A DNA stretch of 64,000 nucleotides from Agelaius tricolor (GCA_023055355.1 JALJCS010000037.1:4154001-4218000); one strand, 5' to 3'. Numbered from the stretch's first letter, positions 1 through 14,565 are shown. The notes: generated by a model not told the origin, from the sequence alone. Numbers and translations are program-made.

Positions 1-86
1 GTTAGGGGAAGACACCACAGCTGACCTTCTGTGGTGTTCTTAGAGCCATGAAACACATCTGCTCCACTGCTGGGCATCAGAAATGT

Positions 87-92
87 TTTATT
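87..92 (-). terminator. HDHD3 poly(A) signal AATAAA
   Basis: AATAAA reads on the minus strand 130 bases downstream of the HDHD3 stop codon. This is a normal spacing for a short 3' UTR. Confidence 0.75.
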
Positions 93-221
93 GCATGAAC
101 ACTCCTCCTGCTCCATAGGGCAGCCCAGACTTGCTGCTCTTCCCTGCCCACCTGGCAGCAAGAAATCTCAGGTCAGGACAGTTCAGCACTGGCAGCAGCA
201 CTGGAGCCCTCCGAACCGCAG

Positions 222-938
222 CTACTCCTTCTCGATGCGAGCCAGGAGGTGGCTGAGCGTGGGCAGGACGTGCTCGGGGGGCACCTCGGGCCCCTCGGCC
301 TGCCCGGCCGCCCGCAGCAGGAAGCTGTGCATGCCCGCGGCCCGGGCCGCCCGGTAATCCCGGCTGTAGTCATCGCCGATGTGAGCCGCCTGCTCGGGCC
401 GGGCCCCGCCGAGCCGCAGCGCCTGCTCGAAGATCCTCCCGTCCGGCTTGGCGAAGCCCGCGGCCTCGGAGGTGAGCACGAACTCGAAGTGGTGCCGCAG
501 GTTGCAGTGCGAGAGGATGGCTTCCAGCCGCCCGTCGAAGTTGGACACCACTCCCATGCGGAAGCCGAGCTGGCGGCACCGGCTCAGGGTCTCGGCGGCT
601 CCCGGCAGCAGCTCCCAGGTGTTGGAGCTGCAGTAGTCGCGGTAAAGCTTCTCTGCCAGCTTCGTCAGGGCTGCCTCATCCTGCACGCCCGAGAGCCTGA
701 AGCTCTGTTTGACAACGTCCAGCCACCATTGCCGGGAGCTGAGCCCCTGGCCGTGGCCGTAGTTGGGGAAGCGCCGGCTCTGGGCTCCGTACACTTCGCG
801 GAAGGAGCGCCCCAGAGCCTCGGGCTGCACCTGCAGCCCCTGGGCCCGAGCCTCGGCCGCGTAGCTCTGGCCCACGGGCTGCCGCAGCCGCAGCAGCGTG
901 TCCTTCACGTCCCACGTCAGCAGGCGCAGCCTGAGCAT
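222..938 (-). CDS. HDHD3: HDHD3, haloacid dehalogenase-like hydrolase domain protein 3
   Basis: This is a single uninterrupted coding exon of 238 residues, close to the mammalian length. It reads as a HAD-superfamily protein with a Rossmann core and a helical cap. Motif I is WDVKDT (D10, K12, D13, T14). Motif II is the SNF serine (S132). Motif III is the lysine of AKPD (K164). Motif IV is GDDYSRD (188-194). The family normally has a second Asp at the K12 position as general acid/base; I recall the same Lys in human HDHD3, so phosphatase activity is doubtful and no substrate is known. The start at 938 was chosen because the next residues (MLRLRLLTWD) match the conserved N-terminus and the ATG has a GCC context. 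An in-frame ATG at 983 would add 15 GC-rich, less conserved residues. ALAD ends about 600 bases upstream on the same strand. Identification is by recalled homology. Confidence 0.93.
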   Translation of the reverse strand: MLRLRLLTWDVKDTLLRLRQPVGQSYAAEARAQGLQVQPEALGRSFREVYGAQSRRFPNYGHGQGLSSRQWWLDVVKQSFRLSGVQDEAALTKLAEKLYRDYCSSNTWELLPGAAETLSRCRQLGFRMGVVSNFDGRLEAILSHCNLRHHFEFVLTSEAAGFAKPDGRIFEQALRLGGARPEQAAHIGDDYSRDYRAARAAGMHSFLLRAAGQAEGPEVPPEHVLPTLSHLLARIEKE

Positions 939-1541
939 GGCCTCGGCAGCGCCCGGGGACACCGCCGAGCCCCGCGCTGCCACTCACATCCGAGGGCTGC
1001 GGGCACCCCGGCCTTTTGTCCGTCCCAGTACGAGCGTCGGTGTCCCTCCGGCGGGGCTCAGGGCCCCTCTGGGGTCAGCACGGAGACGCGGCAGGGAGGG
1101 CAAACCCTGCTCCGAGTGCCAGGGCAAAGTCTGCCAGGCCGGGGCAGTGACACTCCCCACGTGGGTGCCGCAGACGGGGCGAGCTGGGACACCGGGGCTG
1201 GATCCGGGCTGGGGGTCAGGGGCACGGCCGGGGTGTCGGGGGAGGGTGTCCGGGGCACAGCCGGGGTGTCGGGGGCGGGAGCACCGCTGGAGCGGGCTGG
1301 TGTCCCCGCGGGTCCCGTAGGTGCGGGGCGGTGCCGGCGCTCACCGGGCCGAGCTCCCGGTGCGCGGGGGCTGCGGGCTGGGGGGGCGCGCAGTGCCGGG
1401 GCCCACCTGCGCCGCTGCCCGGAAGGGCCACCCCTACTGGAGAACCCGCCCCTACCGGAATTCCCTCCCATCCCGGAGAACCCGCCCCTACCGGAATTCC
1501 CTCCCATCCCGGAGAACCCGCCCCGGCCGCAATGGCCGCGC
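939..1541. other. HDHD3-ALAD intergenic DNA, GC-rich
   Basis: This is a 600-base GC-rich spacer between the ALAD stop and the HDHD3 start. It must contain the ALAD 3' UTR and the HDHD3 5' end. No AATAAA or ATTAAA was found for ALAD. At 1438-1530 a 38-base unit containing ACCGGAATTCCCTCCCATCC is tandemly repeated about 2.5 times. A GGATGTGAGT donor-like site on the minus strand near 985 could mark a non-coding HDHD3 exon, but no matching acceptor is clear. Confidence 0.6.
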
Positions 1542-5971
<4,430 letters not shown>

Positions 5972-6424
5972 GGTGGGCTCTGCTCTCAGGGAAGGAGACT
6001 CTGAAACACCCAAACAAACAGAGGGGCCCTGGTGAGCTGCTGCTCTTGGCACACGTGAGGAGGGGCTGGGATCCAGGCAGCCCCTGCAGGACTGACCCTG
6101 TCCCATGCCAGGCCATGAGCTGCAGCCCAGGCAGCTCCACCTCACCTACCCTGGGCACCCTGGGGTGCTGCAGGACCCCCATCAGCAGTCACAGCACTGG
6201 CCTTCCCATTAACAGGGGTATCACTGACTCCTCCCCACAAACCTCCCAGTTCTGTGCATGAAACCCCCATTTCCAGCCACTGACAACCTCCCCCAGCAGA
6301 ACCACATTTACCCTCTGCAGGTTCCTTTCCCTGAGCCCCAAGAGGGTCATTCTTCATTCATTTTACTTTTCCTTAGTGCTGAGAAATTGTGGTTTTGTAT
6401 GGAGAGGATACAGAGCTGCTCTGT

Positions 6425-6471
6425 GTGATCTTTAAGGTCCCTTCCAACCCAAACCATTCCATGATTCTGTG
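6425..6471 (+). mobile_element. CR1 LINE 3'-end fragment
   Basis: A short match to the CR1 3' terminus (TCTTTAAGGTCCCTTCCAAC followed by CCATTCCATGATTCTGT). The limits are approximate. Confidence 0.6.
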
Positions 6472-7849
6472 TAGCACTACATATTTATGGCTGCAGTGTG
6501 ACGGTGCAGTTACAGAAGAGGGGCACCTCCAGGGGCACCGGAGGAAAGAGGCACAGGACCATCCAGGGCTCTAAAGCTCTCACACAACTCTCACAGTGAA
6601 TAACTCCAGTGGCTGCTTACTGCTGGAGTTGGCAAAACTGATTTCAGAGGTAACAAAACTCAGACATAAATCAATCATTAGCTATCTCATGGCTGAAGCT
6701 TCTTCTGTAGCAATGTTTTACTCTCTAGCAGATCTAGTAATAATTCTGTGATCAGCCCATTAAGAATTACATTTCCCTGAGTGCTCAATTCCCACCACCA
6801 GGCTGCTGGTGGATGTGATGGAAGGGGCCGTGGGAAGGGAGCTCTCCTGGGATGAGGTGTTTGGCTGCAGTGCAGAGCAGCAGCTGCATGACCCCAACAA
6901 GGGATTGTTTGTTCAGAGCAGCTCCAGGGACTGCTGGCTGCTCACACAGGGCCACATCCCCTGAATGCCCTGTGCAGAGGAGCTCGGGTGCCCTGGGAGA
7001 CAAAGCAAAGTTCCTGCTGAAGAGTGTGGGGCTTTGGGAGCTGAGCCCGAGGGAGGTGGGCAGGAGCAGAGCTGAGATGGGATTCTGAAAGAGCAGGTGG
7101 ATTCCTGTGAGTGTCCTGGGCAGGGCAGGGCTTCCCTAGGGAGATGGAGCAGCCTTGGTCCATCCCAGGAGAGATTCCCCAGGCAGGAAACCTCTCTGAC
7201 CCCCAGCCTGCATCCAAACTCTCTCTGGAGAACAGAGTGGGATCAGAGTCCTCCCGGAGGCACAGCTCCAGCTCCCAGCACAGAATCCAGGGGACAAAGT
7301 TTTACACTGGCACCAGCCAGTGTAAAACTTTACACTTTACACCAGCCAGTAACAGAGCTGGGAGATGGCTCAGTTCTTCTGGAAAACCTTTAACATGAAG
7401 TGTTTCACCTATTTTACACACTCAAGACCCTTAAGATGTTCTAATATGGAGCCAAACTGTGTCAGAGCAGTCCAATGCACAGGACACTTGGAACAAAGGG
7501 GAATTGTGTTCAGTCCAGGGCTGGAATCGAGCCTCTCATACCCCAGGGAATTGCTTCTGCTTGGGGATGAGGAATGGCCCCTCGTGGTTAGAGGTTTACA
7601 TGTATAAAAACCCCAATAAAAACATCAGGTGGTGCTCGTGGGGGATGCAGAGCAGCTGACAGGAACCTGGCAGCGTCATGGCATCCCTTGGCAAGCCATT
7701 TTTAGCCCTTGGAACGCTGCAGCCCCAGGCCTTGCTCCAGGGAAGGGGACAGCCCTCGGGTGAACCGGAGTTGGCAGCTCCAGCAGGCGCCTGGCTCCAG
7801 GCAGGGCTCCCGGCAATGGCAAACAAAGGGCTCAGTTAACAAAACCCAC

Positions 7850-8050
7850 CTCGAGAATCCAAAAAATGCTTTAAACAGTTAATCCCACCCGAGGGAGGGG
7901 AGGGGGCCGGGTGGGACCAGAGGCACCTGACTGGATGGGACAGATAGAGGCCACAGCTCCCGAAACCGCGCTCTGGAGGAGGAGGAGACGGCACCGGCTG
8001 GGATTGCAGTGCCGAGATAAGAGCGGCACGGGTGGGTCCCGGGCTGTGGG
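7850..8050 (-). promoter_or_regulatory. Candidate second ALAD promoter / alternative non-coding exon with GATA motifs
   Basis: This CpG-rich block inside ALAD intron 1 holds AGATAA at 8015-8020 (minus strand TTATCT), AGATAG at 7942-7947, and a CACCC-type GGGTGGG near 8030. A minus-strand donor-like CTCGAG|GTGGGT occurs at 7850/7849. Mammalian ALAD is known to have a housekeeping first exon (1A) and an erythroid first exon (1B) with GATA-1 sites in the corresponding intron. The equivalence is an inference. Motif matches this short also arise by chance. Confidence 0.35.
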
Positions 8051-8744
8051 CCGGGTCCTCCTTCCCAGCCCCACGTCCAGGACGAGCTGCTGCCCACGCA
8101 GGGCACCCGGCGGGACCGGGGGGGCACAGCCGGGGGCAGGAGGGCAGGGCCACGGGGACATTGCACCACCCTGGGCTGGGGCTGCCAGGGCAGAGCAAAT
8201 TAACCTTTCCCCAACATTCCGGGCCCAAACCTGACTTTCTAAAGCTCTTTGCTCCGCGCACGCCGGAGGAGTTCAAGGACAGGTCGGCAGCAGAGCGGCT
8301 TCACCCTTGCTCCTTCCACTGGGGCCGGCCCAAAGCCGCAGCAGCCGAACCCGCAGCGGTGCCCAGCCCGTGCCCGCGGCACTGCCCGGGTGCCTCGCTG
8401 CTCTCGAGGGACGGGAAGCGCCTTCCCAACGGGAGAACCCGGCACACGCCGGCCCTCGGCACCGGCACCGGGCGGACAATGCTCGGCACGGCTGGAGGCA
8501 GAGCCGGCGCTGCTCCGGCTCCCGACAGCCCCCCACGAGCGGGGAGGGTTCGTTCCCTCGTCTCGCCTCATCTTGGCAGCAAGAGGTGTCCCAGCATTTC
8601 AGGACATACAAGCACACGTGGCCTCAGACGTGAGCACAATTATTTAGCTAAATCCCAGGGACATGCGGGCTCCCAAAATCCCAGCTGGGGACGGACCGGG
8701 GTGTTCTAGGAAAGTGGAACTCCCCAGGCAGACAACGGAGCTGT

Positions 8745-8822
8745 GGGTTAATTAACAGCCACTAACGAAGGCCAAGCTATTACAGGGTTAATTAAGAGCT
8801 ACCTACGAAGGTCAAGCTGTTA
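8745..8822. repeat. Two-copy tandem duplication with TTAATTAA
   Basis: GGTTAATTAACAGCCACTAA-CGAAGGCCAAGCTATTACAG is followed at once by a diverged second copy (GGTTAATTAAGAGCTACCTA-CGAAGGTCAAGCTGTTAGGG). It is an AT-rich insert in a CpG-rich promoter region. Confidence 0.75.
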
Positions 8823-8899
8823 GGGCAGGTTTCCCGCTCCAGGACGGGAATGGGGATGCTCAGGAGTCTGGAATTGCACCCCAGGACAAGCGGGAACTC

Positions 8900-9440
8900 A
8901 GGACCGACGCCAGCTCGCAGCATCACACGCTGCTCGGTGCGTCCCCCGCCGTTGCCACGGTTACCGAGCAAAAATGGAGCAAAAACGGAGCAAAACTGAG
9001 CAAAACCGAGCAAAACCCGGGCTGTCCTTCCTGCGTTACCCGCGGCTCCTCTTCCTGCCTGCACCCAAGCGCGGCCAGGCCCCGTCTCTGGAGTGATTCC
9101 CCGGCAGCCCTGCAAGGGGCTGAGGTCGGGGAGCGGAGGAGGGGCGGACGCTCCGGCCCCAGCTCCGGTGCCCGCTCCCAGCCCCGCTCCCGGTCCGGTT
9201 CCCGGTCCCGGTCCCGGCACTCACCGATCAGCGCGTCCGCTCCGGCCGTGCGACAGTGTCCTCGATTTGCATAACCACGCCCACAATCAGCATAGCCCCG
9301 CCCCCGCGGAGGGGCTGGCGGGAAGTGTCGCTCGCGGCGGAGCGCGGGAAAGGCGGCGCGGAGAGACGGGGGCGGTGGCGGAGCCGGGATTTGGGGTCTG
9401 CGGCAGGGATGGGCCCGGGGGGGGACACGGGGCACGGCCT
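8900..9440 (-). promoter_or_regulatory. ALAD CpG-island promoter and non-coding exon 1
   Basis: A minus-strand donor TGATCG|GTGAGTGCC at 9225/9224 marks the probable 3' end of non-coding exon 1. Upstream on the minus strand are ATGCAAAT (octamer, 9265-9272), GGGCGTGG (KLF/CACCC-like, 9274-9281) and GGGCGGGG-type boxes near 9298-9305. No TATA box is evident. The block is strongly CpG-rich, as for housekeeping promoters. A five-unit GAGCAAAA(C/A)-type run lies at 8967-9018 inside the intron side of the island. The transcription start is not determined. Confidence 0.6.
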
Positions 9441-9479
9441 CGGGGTGCTGCGAGGGCAGCTCTGGGTGCTGGGGCCAAG

Positions 9480-9890
9480 CAATCCAGTCCCGGAGTGCTG
9501 CAGGGGCACTCAGAGCCAGGTTTTGGGGTTCTGGGGGGCGTGGAGCAGGGCTTTTGGGATGATGGGGGGCAGAAGGCAGGTTTTAGGGGTTCATGGGGGC
9601 TGGAGCAAAGCTCTGGGGTCGTGCAGGACCCAGAGCCAGGTTTTGAGTGCTGAGGGGGAAATGGAGCAGGGTTTTGGGGGGCTGGAGGTCTATGCAGTCC
9701 AGTTCTAGGGTGCTGTGGGAGGACCTGGAGCCAGGTTTTAGGATTCTGGAGTGGCTGGGACAGGGCACTGGGCTGCTGTGAGGGTTTGGTCTAAGGAGCA
9801 TGGCTGAGAGGCTGTGGTGGTGTGGAGCAGGGTTTGGGGTGCTGCAGAGGCACCTGGAGCAGGGTTTGGGGTGCTGGGGGAAACCCAGAC
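9480..9890 (+). repeat. Degenerate G-rich minisatellite (GGAGCAGGGTTTTGGGGTGCTG-like)
   Basis: Repeated phrases such as GAGCCAGGTTTTGGGGTTCTG and GGAGCAGGGTTTGGGGTGCTG recur roughly every 35-45 bases with heavy divergence. The plus strand is G-rich with many GGG runs, so quadruplex formation is conceivable. It lies just upstream of the ALAD promoter island. Confidence 0.65.
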
Positions 9891-10289
9891 CCCTGCCTTG
9901 GTCCCTCAGAGCAGGGGAGATGCCAGGATCAGGTTTAGTGCAGGAATTCTGCAGCTCCCCCACCAAAGCATCATTCCCTGGCTCGCTCCAGTGCAGAAAC
10001 CCTGGATTCAGATCCTGGATCTTCCCCCCCAGCCTGGAACCTCCCTGGGGCGAGTTGACAGCTCCTTCCCCCAGCAAATATCCGTGACCTGGAAATCCCC
10101 TCCTTCTTTCCACAGTCCCTCCCTCCTCTCACACTGAGGCCGGGCTGCAGCAGCCTTCATCCTCCCCTCATCCTCCTCCATGCCAGCTGCTCCAGAAACC
10201 ATTTTCCAGAGCATTTCCTGCTCCCATCCCACTTATGCAACCACAACCTGCTCATTTTATAACTGACCAAAATACGAGACTCCCATTTC

Positions 10290-10292
<3 letters not shown>

Positions 10293-10322
<30 letters not shown>
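10293..10322. repeat. A30 homopolymer
   Basis: Thirty consecutive A on the plus strand. On the minus strand it is a T run eight bases downstream of an AATAAA, so it could act as the U-rich element of a POLE3 poly(A) site. Confidence 0.9.
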
Positions 10323-10327
<5 letters not shown>

Positions 10328-10329
10328 CT

Positions 10330-10335
10330 TTTATT
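10330..10335 (-). terminator. Candidate distal POLE3 poly(A) signal AATAAA
   Basis: Minus-strand AATAAA followed by a long T run. It lies about 1.43 kb downstream of the POLE3 stop codon. Its use is an inference. Confidence 0.4.
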
Positions 10336-11768
10336 TAGATCTCATTCCCTTCCAGAATATGCACCCCAGATATGTGCTGAAGAGAAAAAAAAAGAGAGGA
10401 AAAGAGCTGGAAGGTGGGTGTTGATCAGAAATGTGAGGAACACATCATCAGCTCAGGCTTTCCACAGCCTGACTGAATGCCAGCAGAAACTAGACAGCAG
10501 AAAATCGGTGTTGGTTCAGTTCTTTTCAGAAGCTGGGCTTGTGTGCGTGTGAAAATCCAGGAGCCAGAAAAGCAGGAAGGCAGAGTGGTTCTTGTGGGCA
10601 GCTGCCACCATTTTTTGGTGGAAAGGATCCAGGATTCCTCACAAGTGCTATTTTAAAACTGCACATCATCAAAACCTGGGGGTTTTAAATGTATCTAAAA
10701 CTTTCTGAGGGAGAAAGGCATTAGAACTACGAGTTCAAGTGGAAAAGCACAAACCTACACTAGCACAAGGGATACCAAGAGCTTCTCTCAACCCTTCCTT
10801 CTTGCAGGAGCCTTTTGTGAAACCACATGGGCCCCCTGGGTGGGCAGACCCTGCCCTGCTGCCCTCCCAGAGGCATCCATGGGATGACCAGCGAAGGCTA
10901 CAGAGGGACCTGGATGGAATTAGCCCATCCCCATTGGGAAAAGGGGAAAAGACAACCACAATTCACCACTCTGTTCTAGCACATTTCAGCTTGCTGCTGC
11001 TGAGACCACCAGACCCCGGTGTGACACTGACCTGTCACCCCCAGCACTGCACAAAGCCACCTGTTTTCAGCCCTGCTCCTCATCTGAGCCCTCCTTGTGC
11101 TCCAGATTTTGAATCAGTCTCCTCTTTGTCTCTCAAAGACACTGTCAGTGTACAGTTTACCCCGTCAGCACTGTGTGTTTTTCAGATTTGGGTTAGTTTG
11201 GGTGAGTCAGTGAGTGAACTCATGGTCCCTGTAGAGTCACCCTGTGCTGCTGCTGAGGCTGGAGGACACAGTGTCACTCACAGTACAACAGGGAGAGAAG
11301 GCACAGCCAGGATGCAAGGAAACAAAGGGAAAAAAACAACTCAACTGGATCAAAAGCTTCAATGTGCAGCTCCCAAGCCTCTGGACATCATCAGCTACAT
11401 CCTACACCCCAGAAGTGACCTGTGAATGGATTCAGCCCCTCATCTTCAAGAGTCTCATGTTCTCCTGGCCAGTTTCTGCACTGAGCACCCACCAGTGCTT
11501 TTTTCCTCTCCTTCAGAGCCAGCCCAGCATCAAAAGCCCAGGAAGTGCCTGCCCAGAGCCTGGGGAGGGTCAAAGCCCTCCAGGCACAGGGAGGAGCCAC
11601 CCTGCCACAGAAAAGCTTCAGCACAGTCCTTTATGTACAAATAACAAAAGGGATAGGCCACAGAGGGGCAGTACAATGCTCTAATGGATACCCGAGGGCA
11701 TGCAGCAAGGTCGATTTACAGCATTTACATCCCTCTGAGCACACCCCAGCCCCTGCCCACGGGCCAGC

Positions 11769-13941
11769 TCAGTTGTCCACCTCTTCCTCATCGTTTTGTT
11801 CTTCCTCCTCCATCCTTTCATCATCGTCATCATTGTCCTCCTCTCGGCTCTTATCTTGCTCCTCCGAGTCTGCCTTCTTGTCTTTATCTTTCCTGGCCTC
11901 TTTCTTTCCTTTCTGCTCCCGCCTGTAAACTGGAGGAGAGGAACAGTGAGGCCTTGGCTCTGGCACAGACAGGTCAGTGGCTGAGGTCCAACATCCACTT
12001 GCTCTCCTGGCTTTGGAGGGGAGCAGGGAACTCAGAGCACAACTCACCCTACGAGCTGAGCTGTGCTGAGCAGCTCCATAGGAAATCAGGTTAAATTTCA
12101 GCAGAAAAATGCTGAAAAGGATGCAGGAGGTCACATTTACAGGCAGCACCTACGGCTTTCCTTAGATAACATAATAGGGGAGTGAGAGCAGATGAGACTT
12201 TCTCAATCCTCATCAGTTGTGCAATAATGTTATCCCAGTCCCGTTAAGGTGCACATTAGTTACTCCCCAGGCAAACTGCAGAGTAGGATGCTGGGCAAAG
12301 AGAAGAGAAACAAGACAGGCAATAAGTGTTGCTTGTCCAGGTTGGAGGAAAGCAGGACTCAGTGCCTCTCAGAGTCCCTGGACACCCACAGAGCACGGTA
12401 CCTTCCAGGGATTCCTTCAGAGGGGCCACGAATCTCTGGAACTCCATCTCCTCCATGGCAGAGAGCACGTCCCCAGCATTCAGGGTTTTCCTCTTCCCCT
12501 TCATGGCAAAGTTATTTGCACTAGGCAGAACCAAAATGAGAGGTAATTGGGAACTGTTAGCAATTCCATCTTTAATAAAGTCATAAGCAACTTTAAAAAG
12601 CCATCCCCTAAACATTTAGGGGTTTTTTTATCATTTACTAAAGGAGGTTTGAGACATTTTTGTTTACACTGACTGTCTGTGCTTTCCCACAGTGTTAGTT
12701 TCTGCTTGCACAGACCTTTTCTATGAGCAGGAGAAAGCCTGAACCTTGGCTGTGACAGTTCCACACAGCCCTAGTAGCACCTGACACTAGAGAAGTGACT
12801 GCCTGCAGAGAATATGCCGAGCCACCCCAAAATGTGACTGTGTCCTCTGTGACAGCTCTTGCCCTAACACAGCTTCATGATGAAGAGCTTGACAGTGAGT
12901 CAAGTGCCCCTGCCTTTGCCAGGAAGGCTGTGCAGCCACGCTCTAAGGTTAATGGCAGTTTGGGACTCCTCTTTTTGGGGTGTGGCTGTGTCCAGAGCCC
13001 AGCTACCTTCCCATGGGCTGCTCTGATCAGCCCAAGCCCACCTGTTGCAGCCTGGCAGACTGGTTTATTTATATAAACAGGCAATACAGAAAACCAACAC
13101 TGGGAAAGAGTCCCTAGGCCAGCAGAGATGAATTATCAATCAAGTGCCCCAGTGACTGCTGCACCAAGTCCTTACCATGAGGTTGCATACAGCACAAACA
13201 CACTCGCTGCTCGGGAGATCGCGCTCCGGGCTTCTTTGGAAATATTGACTCCATCAGGAAGCTGAAAAACAAATACAACTTTTATCAGCAGCTGCTAAAA
13301 ACGACTTAAACTCACATAATTCAAGTGTCAGCATGTTAAGGCACTCAGAGGGCTCAGAAGAACTGGGAACTGCTCTGGGGTTGCTGTCACAGGAGCTCTG
13401 CTCCCACTGGAAGCCCAGGGCAGTAGGAATGTGTCCCCCAAAGGCAGAGCTGAGCAGAACCCAGTGACTGGAATGTGGGGTCTGGCCACCGTCTGCAGGT
13501 AACTCATCCTGTGACTGCCCAGCTCCTGACATACCTGCCAGGCCCAGACCCACCCAGCAACACCTCACAGCTCCAAACTAAACTAACCACTGGGAATTAT
13601 TCTGGATTTTTATACAGACATGGACTTGTGTGCTGAAGTTTTGGGGGGGCCTGGTTCACACAGTGCCACCGCGGGAGCTGCGCTGCTGTGGAGCTGCACC
13701 GGTGCAGCTGCATCCCCTGGGACGCTGCAGTGAGGGGGCCGCAGCCCCGGTGCCCGAGGGGGACAGCCCAGGGCAGAGCCCCGCGGGCGGGGACACAGCA
13801 CGGGCCGGGGCCGGGGCCGCCCGGGGCCGGGATCTCCCGGGGCTCCGCTGGATCTCCGCGGGGCCCGGCACCCACCGCCTCCTTGATGATGCGGGTGATG
13901 ACGGCGTTGGGCAGGTTCAGGTCCTCCGGTCTCTCCGCCAT
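11769..13941 (-). CDS. POLE3: POLE3, DNA polymerase epsilon subunit 3 (CHRAC17), four coding exons
   Basis: POLE3 is a nuclear histone-fold protein. It pairs with POLE4 in DNA polymerase epsilon and with CHRAC1 in the CHRAC remodelling complex, where it binds DNA and H3-H4. Minus-strand exons are 13941-13876, 13261-13176, 12520-12402 and 11929-11769. GT-AG sites and phases agree throughout, giving 143 codons. The start is [20 protein letters not shown], as in mammals. The histone fold spans about residues 8-90 and includes [20 protein letters not shown] and [19 protein letters not shown]. The tail is a KDKDKK basic patch followed by a long Glu/Asp run ending EEEVDN. The tail is four residues shorter than the human protein as I recall it, in the basic patch ([11 protein letters not shown]). 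A splice-acceptor-like TTGCAG lies 11 bases before the ATG, implying a non-coding first exon further upstream. Confidence 0.97.
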
Positions 13942-14215
13942 CCTGGGCCTCCTGCAAGGCAAACACGGCGTCAGGGGCGCGGGGATGGGCGGGATCCCGG
14001 CGGGACACGGCAGGAGTCCCTCAGAACAGGGGGATCGCGGTGGGACACGGCGGGGTCCCCTCAGGACAGGGGGATCCCCTCAGGACACGGCGATCCCCGC
14101 CCGGCCCGGCCGTACCCAGCCCGCGCTCCGCCGCCGCCCCGCCCGCTCCCGGCGCGCACCGCGGCCCTGCCCACACGGCGGGAAATGGCGGCGGCGCCTG
14201 AGGGGCGGCAACAGG
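13640..14215 (-). promoter_or_regulatory. POLE3 CpG-island promoter
   Basis: A CpG-dense block surrounds the first POLE3 coding exon. A minus-strand acceptor (TTTGCCTTGCAG) at about 13952-13963 predicts a non-coding exon to the right. Donor candidates on the minus strand are near 14115 (GTACGG) and 14158 (GTGCGC). Neither is decisive. GGGATC-GCGGTGGGACACGG-type units repeat three to four times at 13985-14095. No plus-strand gene was recognised leaving this island. Confidence 0.55.
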
Positions 14216-14565
14216 AGTGGGAAGGGAAAGGAAAGGAAAGGAAAAGCAAAAGCAAAAGAAGGAGAGGGAGAAAGACAAGGAGGAGAGGCAGGCATAGGAA
14301 CAGGATAAGGGCAGGGATAGGGACAGACATAGCTAAAGGTGTAGGGACAAGTGTAGGTGTAAGGCCAGGTGAGGGGACAGAGACAGGTGCAGGGACAAGT
14401 TCAGGTGATGGTGCAGGGACAGGTGCAGGTGAAAGGACAGGTTCAGGTGCGGGGACAGGCTCAGGTGTAGGTGAAGGGACAAGGACAGGTTCAGGTGTAG
14501 GTAAAGGGACAAGGACAGGTTCAGGTGCAGGGACAGGCTCAGGTGGTCACACTGCTGTCACTGGG
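14216..14565 (+). repeat. Purine-rich tandem block (GGAAA then GGGACAGGTTCAGGTG units)
   Basis: The block begins as (GGGAAAGGAAAGG)n-like sequence and passes into a minisatellite of GGGACAGGTTCAGGTGYAGG units of about 18-24 bases. The plus strand is strongly purine-biased over about 350 bases, immediately beyond the POLE3 promoter island. Confidence 0.8.

Larger units (their letters stand above)
6001..9224 (-). other. ALAD intron 1 (between non-coding exon 1 and coding exon 2)
   Basis: This is a 3.2-kb intron. From 6.4 to 7.7 kb it is moderately AT-rich and carries a CR1 3' end near 6425-6471. At 7300-7345 the phrase TTTACACTGGCACCAGCCAG is partly repeated. From 7.85 kb rightward it becomes CpG-rich and contains a candidate internal promoter. 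A 2-copy tandem duplication lies at 8745-8822. No coding exon was recognised in it. Confidence 0.65.
9891..11768 (-). other. ALAD-POLE3 interval, probably largely the POLE3 3' UTR
   Basis: No coding exon was recognised. Minus-strand candidate poly(A) signals for POLE3 are a CATAAA variant at 11630-11635 (134 bases past the stop) and a canonical AATAAA at 10330-10335, followed on the minus strand by a 30-base T run. If the distal site is used, the 3' UTR is about 1.4 kb. The rest is unremarkable single-copy-looking sequence. Confidence 0.5.

Noticed and set aside
10293..10322. A30 as the tail of a processed pseudogene
   Set aside because: No upstream coding homology or flanking duplication was seen. 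It fits better as a T tract after the POLE3 poly(A) signal.
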